Below, in pieces: positions 6,457 to 12,505 of a DNA stretch of 19,183 bases. The notes under the pieces are model-generated. The model did not search any database and was not told the origin of the DNA. It saw nothing but the letters and a program-made list of their open reading frames with translations. Each line of letters starts with the position of its first letter. Within the stretch, counting starts at the first letter, position 1. Location: assembly GCA_003489165.1 (NCBI GenBank), contig DNJG01000128.1, positions 1 through 19,183 of the forward strand, read 5' to 3'. A program made the position numbers and the translations under genes. The stretch is from Nitrospinota bacterium (lineage in GTDB: Bacteria; Nitrospinota; Nitrospinia; UBA9942).

Positions 6457-7665
6457 ATGAAAGAGATAAAGGGCGGAATAACTGCAGTAAAGGGGATACG
6501 GGCTTCAGGTATATCATGTGGTATTAAAAAAACAGGCAAGAAAGACCTTGCCTTGATTGTTTCCGAAGCGGAGGCTTCTGTTGCGGGTGTATTTACTGAG
6601 AATCGCATAAAGGCGGCACCTGTAATATTGAGCCAGAAGAATATCAAGAAAGGAAAGGCAAGAGGTGTAATAGTAAATAGTGGTAATGCAAATGCGTGTA
6701 CGGGTAAGACAGGATACAGACATACAGAAGAGATGGTTAACCTGACAGCCAAATCTCTTGGCATATCTCCTGAAAAAATTTTTGTTGCATCCACAGGCGT
6801 AATCGGCGATCCCTTACCTATAGAAAAGGTTAAAAAAGGAATACCCGCCCTTGTTAAAAAGTTAAGCAGAACAGGTGGAATGGATGCCGCAGAGGCAATA
6901 ATGACTACCGATATTGTTTCAAAGACAGCCGCTGTAGAATATAAATGCGGGAGGGTGTCTATAAGAATAGGCGGGATTGCGAAGGGTTCAGGGATGATAT
7001 ATCCCAGACTCGCCACAATGCTATCTTTTATTGCAACAGATATTGCGATTTCACCTAAACTCTTAAATATTGCACTCAAAGACTCAGTAGATAAATCATT
7101 TAATATGATTACAGTAGATGGTGATACAAGCACAAATGATACAATTTTAATTCTGGCAAACGGATTAGCAGGCAACAAAATGATTACTGATAAAAGCTCA
7201 AAGGAGTTTACCCCATTTGTAGAGGCGTTAAATCATGTTACAACTTCCCTATCAAAGATGATTGTGAGGGATGGTGAAGGGGCTACAAAATTTGTTGAGA
7301 TAAATGTTAAAAAGGCAAAAAAATTTGAGGATGCAAAAAAGGTTGCCCTTTCAATTGCAAATTCAAATTTGGTCAAGACAGCCCTCTTTGGAGAAGACCC
7401 AAACTGGGGGAGGATAATATCAGCGGCGGGGAATTCAGGTGTAAAGTTTGATTCAGATAAAATAAAGCTCTCAATAGGTAAGGTAGTTGTATTTAAAAAT
7501 GGTAGTGGTGTTAAAGGGGATTGGGAGAGGAAGGTGAGGGGTGCTATGAGGAAAAAAGATATAACTATAACACTTGACCTTGGAATCGGGCATGAAGAGG
7601 CAAAGGTGTGGACAACAGACCTCTCTTATGATTATGTAAAAATAAATGGCAGTTACAGGAGTTAA
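6457..7665 (+). CDS. argJ: Glutamate N-acetyltransferase / amino-acid acetyltransferase, bifunctional
   Basis: ArgJ moves the acetyl group from N-acetylornithine to glutamate, recycling acetyl in arginine synthesis; some members also use acetyl-CoA. The 402-residue precursor is full length and should self-cleave into alpha and beta chains between A186 and T187, in GSGMIYPRLATML, where T187 becomes the catalytic N-terminal nucleophile. Other signatures are NSGNANACTG (oxyanion region), STGVIGDPL, VDGDTSTND and GEDPNWGRIISAAG. Mono- versus bifunctional cannot be told by eye. AAAGGA six bases before the ATG is a good ribosome binding site. Its stop codon forms the left edge of repeat copy B. argB, argD and argF are not in the window. 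Confidence 0.96.
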   Translation: MKEIKGGITAVKGIRASGISCGIKKTGKKDLALIVSEAEASVAGVFTENRIKAAPVILSQKNIKKGKARGVIVNSGNANACTGKTGYRHTEEMVNLTAKSLGISPEKIFVASTGVIGDPLPIEKVKKGIPALVKKLSRTGGMDAAEAIMTTDIVSKTAAVEYKCGRVSIRIGGIAKGSGMIYPRLATMLSFIATDIAISPKLLNIALKDSVDKSFNMITVDGDTSTNDTILILANGLAGNKMITDKSSKEFTPFVEALNHVTTSLSKMIVRDGEGATKFVEINVKKAKKFEDAKKVALSIANSNLVKTALFGEDPNWGRIISAAGNSGVKFDSDKIKLSIGKVVVFKNGSGVKGDWERKVRGAMRKKDITITLDLGIGHEEAKVWTTDLSYDYVKINGSYRS

Positions 7666-7823
7666 ACCCAAAAAATGCGTGAAACCACAGGTAAACACAG
7701 ATTAACACAGCTTATTCAATAAACTAAAAGAAAAATATATTTCACTTTTTAAGTGAAAGAAGAATTATAATAAGTTTTTGTTTTATCAGTGTTTACCTGT
7801 GTTCATCTGTGGTTAATGCATAA
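7663..7823 (+). repeat. ~160-bp palindromic dispersed element, copy B
   Basis: Inverted copy of 977-1136. Arms: CCACAGGTAAACACAGATTA from 7685 on the left, and GTTTACCTGTGTTCATCTGT ending near 7810 on the right. The centre stem is TTCACTT/AAGTGAA (about 7741-7757). It begins exactly at the argJ stop codon and ends about 30 bases before the putative rpsB promoter, so it separates the arginine genes from the ribosomal genes. The agreement between copies covers arms, loop and both outer edges, which indicates duplication of a defined unit and not mere word similarity. Confidence 0.87.
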
Positions 7824-7852
7824 TTCAGGTTTATTTTTTATGTAAAAATGTA

Positions 7853-7882
7853 TTGCAAAATTAAAGGGTTTTGTGATATAAA
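7853..7882 (+). promoter_or_regulatory. Putative sigma-70 promoter of rpsB-tsf-pyrH-frr
   Basis: TTGCAA (7853-7858) and TATAAA (7877-7882) are 18 bases apart, and TGA precedes the -10 hexamer as an extended -10 element. Transcription would start near 7890, leaving a leader of about 40 bases with the strong GAAGGAGG ribosome binding site. It sits just past repeat copy B. Pattern-based prediction. Confidence 0.5.
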
Positions 7883-7930
7883 TGAAAAATTCTATCAAAG
7901 TAAACATTAACAAAATTTGAAGGAGGAAGC

Positions 7931-8722
7931 ATGTTGTCAGCTATTACGATGAAGCAGTTATTGGAGGCAGGTTCCCATTTTGGACACCAGACCAAGAGGT
8001 GGAATCCAAAGATGAAGAAGTATATCTTTGGGGCAAGAAATGGCATCTATATTATAGATTTGCAGAAGACTCTCAAGAAGTTTAAAGAGGTTACCAAATT
8101 TATAACCGATATAGTTACTCAGGGGGAATATATCCTTTTTGTCGGAACGAAGAAACAGGCACAGGGTATGATTGCGGAAGAGGCTAAGAGGTGCGGTATG
8201 TTTTTCATGAATCAGAGGTGGCTTGGCGGGACCCTAACCAACTTTGATACCATTAAGAAGAGTATTAAAAGATTGAGAGAGCTTGAGGCAATGAAGGAGA
8301 GCGGGGGTTTTAATTCTATTACAAAGAAAGAGGGTATTATGATAGATAAGGAGATTAAAAAACTTGATAAATATCTTGGCGGGATTAAGGATATGGATAA
8401 ACTGCCAAAGGCAATATTTGTTATTGATACACGCAAAGAGAGAATAGCCATTAATGAGGCTGAGAAGATGGGTATTAAATCTATAGCAGTTGTAGATACA
8501 AATTGCGATCCTGACGGGGTGGATTTTGTCGTCCCTGCAAATGATGATGCCATAAGGTCAATACGGCTGATGGCTTCAAAAGTGGCAGATATTATTATAG
8601 AAGCTAAAGAGGCAATAGCGATTAAAGAGAGGGTTTCTACAGATGAAACGGAATCTGCATTAGAGTCGGCTATTGTTCCAACAAAGGAAGCAAAATTGAA
8701 CGAGATACCAGTACAAATATAA
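7931..8722 (+). CDS. rpsB: 30S ribosomal protein S2
   Basis: A 263-residue small-subunit protein, full length. Family marks are MKQLLEAGSHFGHQTKRWNP (N-terminal), YIFGARNGIYIIDLQKT, FVGTKKQAQ, NQRWLGGTLTNF, and DTRKERIAINEAEKMGI followed by DTNCDPDGVDFVVPANDDA. AAGGAGG lies six bases before the ATG. It is the head of the conserved S2 / EF-Ts / UMP kinase / ribosome recycling factor cluster. The C-terminal tail after about residue 235 is variable, as usual. Confidence 0.98.
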   Translation: MLSAITMKQLLEAGSHFGHQTKRWNPKMKKYIFGARNGIYIIDLQKTLKKFKEVTKFITDIVTQGEYILFVGTKKQAQGMIAEEAKRCGMFFMNQRWLGGTLTNFDTIKKSIKRLRELEAMKESGGFNSITKKEGIMIDKEIKKLDKYLGGIKDMDKLPKAIFVIDTRKERIAINEAEKMGIKSIAVVDTNCDPDGVDFVVPANDDAIRSIRLMASKVADIIIEAKEAIAIKERVSTDETESALESAIVPTKEAKLNEIPVQI

Positions 8723-8727
8723 ATTAA

Positions 8728-8786
8728 GTGTTAGTTAATCGTGTTAGTTACAATAAAAACTGACACTGACACTGACACTGACACTG
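8728..8786. repeat. (TGACAC)x4 hexamer array with complementary GTGTTAGTT arm
   Basis: TGACAC is repeated four times at 8761-8784, plus a trailing TG. Upstream, GTGTTAGTT occurs twice in 8729-8751. GTGTTAGTT pairs with AACTGACAC if one G-U pair is allowed, so RNA could fold into a hairpin although the DNA palindrome is imperfect. It has the same plan as the other spacers: direct words on one side, complementary words on the other. The region ends just before the tsf Shine-Dalgarno (GGGAGG), so unit-number changes would alter the rpsB-tsf gap. Confidence 0.75.
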
Positions 8787-8804
8787 TATTATTGGGAGGT
8801 TTTA

Positions 8805-9401
8805 ATGGCAGTAAGCGCTGAGTTGGTGAAAACATTAAGGGAGAGATCAGGTGTAGGGATAATGGAGTGCAAAGATGCCCTGGAGGAGACAAAGGGGGAT
8901 ATTGAAGCCGCAATTGATTTTCTGAGAAAGAAGGGGCTTTCAAAGGCAGTTAAAAAGGCAGACCGTGCAACTTCTGAGGGGCTTGTAGCTTCATACATTC
9001 ATGCAGGCGGGAAGATAGGCGTTTTAGTGGAAATAAATTGTGAAACTGATTTTGTTGCAAGGACAGAGCAGTTTCAGTCACTCGTAAAAGATATTGCAAT
9101 GCATATAGCGGCATCAAATCCATTATATATAAAGAGGGAGGATGTTTCGCCTGAGGTAATAAGCAAGGAAAAGGAGATTTATATCCATCAGGCTAAGGAG
9201 TCAGGCAAGCCCGATAATGTTGTCCAGAAGATTGCGGAGGGGAAGTTAGAGAAATATTACACAGAGGCATGTCTTATTGAGCAATCTTTTGTAAAAGACC
9301 CTGATATTACCATCAAAGAATTCATTTCAAGAAAGATTGCCGAATTGGGCGAGAATATTCAGGTCAGCAGATTCGTCAGATATCAATTAGGGAAACAATA
9401 A
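8805..9401 (+). CDS. tsf: Elongation factor Ts, short form
   Basis: Nucleotide exchange factor that replaces GDP on EF-Tu. It contains the N-terminal UBA-like domain with LRERSGVGIMECKDALEETK, the KGLSKAVKKADRATSEGLV linker and the EF-Tu contact motif NCETDFVARTEQF. At 198 residues it lacks one of the two repeated core subdomains of the roughly 280-residue E. coli protein, a form common in several bacterial phyla. TTGGGAGG precedes the ATG by six bases. The pyrH start codon follows its stop codon without any gap, so the two are translationally linked. Confidence 0.97.
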   Translation: MAVSAELVKTLRERSGVGIMECKDALEETKGDIEAAIDFLRKKGLSKAVKKADRATSEGLVASYIHAGGKIGVLVEINCETDFVARTEQFQSLVKDIAMHIAASNPLYIKREDVSPEVISKEKEIYIHQAKESGKPDNVVQKIAEGKLEKYYTEACLIEQSFVKDPDITIKEFISRKIAELGENIQVSRFVRYQLGKQ

Positions 9402-10124
9402 TTGCCAAAATTAAAATTTAAAAGGGTTTTGCTGAAACTTACCGGTGAATCGGTAAGCGGAGAGGGTGGTTTTGGTATTGACCAGAAAATAGTCAGGGAT
9501 ATTGCCCTTGAAATTAAAGAAATCCAAGAGATGGGCATTGAGACTGCGGTTGTAATAGGAGGAGGGAATATATTCAGAGGTTCAATTGCCGCTAATGACG
9601 GAATGGACAGGGTTACCGCCGACTACATGGGGATGCTTGCAACCGTGATTAATGGACTGGCACTGCAGAATGCCCTTGAAAGAGAAGGTGTCCATACAAG
9701 GATGCTGACTTCAATAGATATGAGACAGGTGGCTGAGCCGTATGTCAGACGCAGGGCAATAAGACACATGGAGAAGGGGAGGGTGGTAATTTTTGCAGGA
9801 GGGACAGGGAGTCCGTATTTTACAACCGATACTACAGCATCATTAAGGGCGATAGAAATAAATGCGAATGTAATACTTAAGGCAACCAAAGTTGATGGTG
9901 TTTACAGCAGCGACCCTAAAAAAGATAAGAATGCAGTAAAATTTACAGACCTTACATATATGGAAGTGTTGCAGAAGGACTTAAAAGTTATGGATACAAC
10001 CGCTATAACTTTGTCTATGGATAACAAGATTCCTATAATAGTATTTAGCATGAAGGAGAAGGGGAATATAAAAAGAGTTCTGTCGGGTGAGAAGATTGGG
10101 ACGATTGTAAAGGGGAATAAATGA
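9402..10124 (+). CDS. pyrH: UMP kinase (TTG start)
   Basis: Phosphorylates UMP to UDP; hexameric amino-acid-kinase-fold enzyme of 240 residues, normal length. Motifs: KRVLLKLTGESVSG at the N-terminus, VVIGGGNIFRG, DYMGMLATVINGLALQNALE, GTGSPYFTTDTTASLRA and ATKVDGVYSSDPKKD. The start is TTG at 9402, immediately after the tsf stop codon. The next in-frame ATG would remove the first nucleotide-binding strand, so TTG is required. AGGGAAA about eight bases upstream can serve as ribosome binding site. The stop codon overlaps the frr ATG by four bases (ATGA), so translation of tsf, pyrH and frr is tightly coupled. Confidence 0.97.
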   Translation: MPKLKFKRVLLKLTGESVSGEGGFGIDQKIVRDIALEIKEIQEMGIETAVVIGGGNIFRGSIAANDGMDRVTADYMGMLATVINGLALQNALEREGVHTRMLTSIDMRQVAEPYVRRRAIRHMEKGRVVIFAGGTGSPYFTTDTTASLRAIEINANVILKATKVDGVYSSDPKKDKNAVKFTDLTYMEVLQKDLKVMDTTAITLSMDNKIPIIVFSMKEKGNIKRVLSGEKIGTIVKGNK

Positions 10125-10678
10125 TTCAGAATATTTATAACGATACAAACAAAAAAATGGAGTCCTCAGTAACGGTCTTCCAGAAAGAACTGGCAGGGAT
10201 AAGGACAGGGCGGGCATCATTAGCCCTTTTGGACGGGATAAAGGTGGAGTATTATGGAAATCCAACTCCTCTCAATCAGGTTGCCAACCTTTCTGTGCCT
10301 GAAAGCCGCTCCATAACAATCCAGCCGTGGGATATATCTATTACCCCTTTTATAGAAAAGGCAATCCTTTCATCTGACCTTGGATTAACACCGTCTAACG
10401 ATGGTAAAATTATCCGTATATCAATCCCTCCTCTTACAGAAGAGAGGCGAAAACAGCTTGTAAAGGTTATAAAGAAATTGGCTGAAGACTGCAAGGTGGC
10501 TGTAAGAAATATAAGAAGGGACAGCATGGAGCATTTAAAGGCTCTGGAAAAGGATAAAAAGATTTCTCAGGATGACCACAAAAAGGCACATGATGAGATA
10601 CAGAAAATCACTGATAAATTTATAAATAGAGTAGACGAGATTACAGCAAAAAAAGATAAAGAAATATTGGAAGTATAG
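10121..10678 (+). CDS. frr: Ribosome recycling factor
   Basis: With EF-G, splits post-termination ribosomes. The 185 residues cover both the three-helix bundle and the beta domain: ELAGIRTGRASLALLDGI, YYGNPTPLNQVANLSVPE, ITIQPWD, NDGKIIRISIPPLTEERRKQ, and VRNIRRDSMEHLKALEKDK. The ATG overlaps the pyrH stop. The usual next genes uppS and cdsA are absent; instead a palindromic spacer and hemG follow, so frr probably ends the translation-related unit. Confidence 0.98.
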   Translation: MIQNIYNDTNKKMESSVTVFQKELAGIRTGRASLALLDGIKVEYYGNPTPLNQVANLSVPESRSITIQPWDISITPFIEKAILSSDLGLTPSNDGKIIRISIPPLTEERRKQLVKVIKKLAEDCKVAVRNIRRDSMEHLKALEKDKKISQDDHKKAHDEIQKITDKFINRVDEITAKKDKEILEV

Positions 10679-10731
10679 TATCAAATAAGTTAGCCCTTCA
10701 TTACTTCAAATTTAACCCCCTTTCATATATA

Positions 10732-10867
10732 ATAATCAATAATCAAATCACAATAACCAAATAATGACCAATTATTCAATCACCAATGACCAAACAACAA
10801 TAGCTGTTGTTTGATTTTTTGGTAATTGGAGCTTATTTGGTGATTGGTTTTTGGTATTTGATTATTC
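10732..10867. repeat. Palindrome of CAATAACCAA / TTGGTGATTGG words, second copy of this word family
   Basis: The core stem CAAACAACA (10791-10799) pairs exactly with TGTTGTTTG (10805-10813) over a five-base loop. Outward, the left arm has AATCAAATCA, CAATAACCAA and AATCACCAATGACC. The right arm has TTGGTAATTGG, TTTGGTGATTGG and TTTGATTATT. The words match the palindrome before argC, but the arrangement differs, so these are two independent members of one family. It lies between frr and hemG and ends 20 bases before the hemG ATG. Bases 10679-10731 hold nothing recognisable. Confidence 0.82.
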
Positions 10868-10886
10868 AGTCGAAAATAATAACAAT

Positions 10887-12299
10887 ATGTCTAATAAAAA
10901 GATAGCAGTAATCGGCGGGGGAATATCAGGGCTTGCTGCTGCCTATAGCCTTGAGGAGATGGCTCAGAGAAAAGGCAAGTCTATTTCTATAACCCTATTT
11001 GAAAAAAATAATAGAATAGGGGGGAATATCCTGACTGAAAGAGTTGGGGATTTCCTCATTGAAGGAGGTCCAGACTGTTTTTTATCCGAGAAGCCCTGGG
11101 CAATTCAACTCTGTGAGTGGCTTGGAATGGGGGAGAGTCTCCTCCGCACAAATGACGAATACAGGAGGACATATATTTACTGGAAGGGGCGGCTTCGTGA
11201 GCTGCCTGAAGGTATAATGCTGATGATACCAACGAGATTTTTTCCCCTTCTTAAGAGCGACCTGTTTTCTCTTGCCGGTAAATTAAGAATGGGGATGGAG
11301 TTATTTATACCAAAAAGGAAATCAGGGGGGGATGAGAGTCTATCTGAATTTGTCCGCCGCAGACTTGGACAGGAGATTGTTGAAAGGGTGGCAGAGCCTC
11401 TTGTTGCAGGCGTCCATGCCGAAAATCCTGACGCCATGAGTATTAAGAGCCGATTTCCGAGGTTTGTTCAAATGGAGGAAGAATATGGAAGCCTTATAAA
11501 GGGTATGCTTGCAAAGAGAAAAATAATGCTTAACTCAGAGAGTGGCAAGCCTAAATGGACTATGTTCATGACATTAAAGAATGGTCTTGATGAATTGCCT
11601 CTTACAATTGTAAAGGCATTAAAGATGACTACAATCATTACAAATAAAGAGGTATCTGAAATAAATAAAGTTTCAGGGTATAAGATATATCTAAAAAATA
11701 GGGATACCATAGATGCCGATGTAGTAATCTTTGCAACCCCATCTTATGAAACAGGTAGATTATTAAGAGGGCTTAATAGCTCCATATCAGACCAGTTGGA
11801 TACAATACCGTATGTCTCTACTGCCACAATATCCTTAGCATACAAAAAAGATAGCATCTTACACCCAATGAATGGATTTGGATTTCTTGTGCCAAGGGTT
11901 GAGAATAGAAGGATAATGGGGGCATCGTGGGTATCAAGAAAATTCTCATATAGGACACCGGATGATTCTATTTTAATCAGGTGTTTTATTGGAGGCTCAC
12001 GCAATGAAGAGCTTGTCTTTCTTGATGATAAAGATATGCTGAAGATGATAAGGGAGGAGTTAAGGGATGTTATGGGTATCTCGGCAGAACCTATATTGAC
12101 CCGCATATATAGATGGGAGAAGGCAATGCCTCAATATATAATCGGGCATGATGAGAGGGTGTCAAGGATTGAGCAGAGCATCTCAAAATATCCTGATATG
12201 TTTGTTACAGGGAGTGCATACAGAGGCGGAGGAATAAGTGAGTGTATAAAGAATGCCCAGCTTACAGCAGAATCTGTCTTAAAATACTTGAATTTGTAG
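10887..12299 (+). CDS. hemG: Protoporphyrinogen / coproporphyrinogen oxidase, FAD-dependent (HemG/HemY, PpoX family)
   Basis: A flavoenzyme that oxidises protoporphyrinogen IX (or, in the coproporphyrin-dependent branch, coproporphyrinogen III) in late heme synthesis. The N-terminal dinucleotide fold is clear: AVIGGGISGLAAAY (8-20) and E39 at the end of the second strand. Family signatures are GGPDCFLSEKPWA, EPLVAGVHAENPDAMSI and the C-terminal FAD segment VTGSAYRGGGISECI. From ATG 10887 the protein is 470 residues, typical length. A TTG at 10851 would add 12 residues (VFDYSVENNNN) unlike the family and lies in the palindrome, so the ATG is preferred despite lacking a clear Shine-Dalgarno. 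No other heme gene is adjacent. The symbol hemG follows common annotation; the same family is called hemY in Bacillus. Confidence 0.93.
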   Translation: MSNKKIAVIGGGISGLAAAYSLEEMAQRKGKSISITLFEKNNRIGGNILTERVGDFLIEGGPDCFLSEKPWAIQLCEWLGMGESLLRTNDEYRRTYIYWKGRLRELPEGIMLMIPTRFFPLLKSDLFSLAGKLRMGMELFIPKRKSGGDESLSEFVRRRLGQEIVERVAEPLVAGVHAENPDAMSIKSRFPRFVQMEEEYGSLIKGMLAKRKIMLNSESGKPKWTMFMTLKNGLDELPLTIVKALKMTTIITNKEVSEINKVSGYKIYLKNRDTIDADVVIFATPSYETGRLLRGLNSSISDQLDTIPYVSTATISLAYKKDSILHPMNGFGFLVPRVENRRIMGASWVSRKFSYRTPDDSILIRCFIGGSRNEELVFLDDKDMLKMIREELRDVMGISAEPILTRIYRWEKAMPQYIIGHDERVSRIEQSISKYPDMFVTGSAYRGGGISECIKNAQLTAESVLKYLNL

Positions 12300-12316
12300 A
12301 GAAAAAGTATATAATT

Positions 12317-12466
12317 TACCACAGAGGCACGGAGACACAGAGATTATTAAGATTGACTATTGACTATTGAAAATTGAAGATTTGAGGAATATTTGTTTTT
12401 TTAATATTCAATCTTCAATATTCAAACTCCATTTTTTTCTCTGTGCCTCAGTGTCTCAGTGGTTAA
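12317..12466. repeat. Nested palindrome: CCACAGAGGCAC outer arms around ATTGAA-word inner arms
   Basis: The outer left arm is ACCACAGAGGCACGGAGACA and onward (12318-12342). The outer right arm, CTCTGTGCCTCAGTGTCTCA (12439-12458) and onward, is its near reverse complement. Inside lies a second palindrome: TATTGAAAATTGAAGATTTG with AATATT on the left (about 12359-12392) against AATATTCAATCTTCAATATT and CAAACTCC on the right (12403-12430). Two word families are thus stacked concentrically. A T-rich run (12474-12480) follows. The element separates hemG from the sensor kinase. Confidence 0.85.
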
Positions 12467-12505
12467 AATTAAGTTTTTTTCTTGAAATATGGTTTAAGAT
12501 ACTGA

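Noticed and set aside
6312..7178. Long minus-strand open frame opposite argJ (288 codons)
   Set aside because: It lies entirely over the argC end and argJ, has no recognisable domain or ribosome binding site, and the plus-strand genes are unmistakable.
10851..10886. TTG at 10851 as hemG start
   Set aside because: The added 12 residues come from the palindrome edge and do not resemble the family N-terminus; ATG 10887 begins just before the FAD-binding strand.
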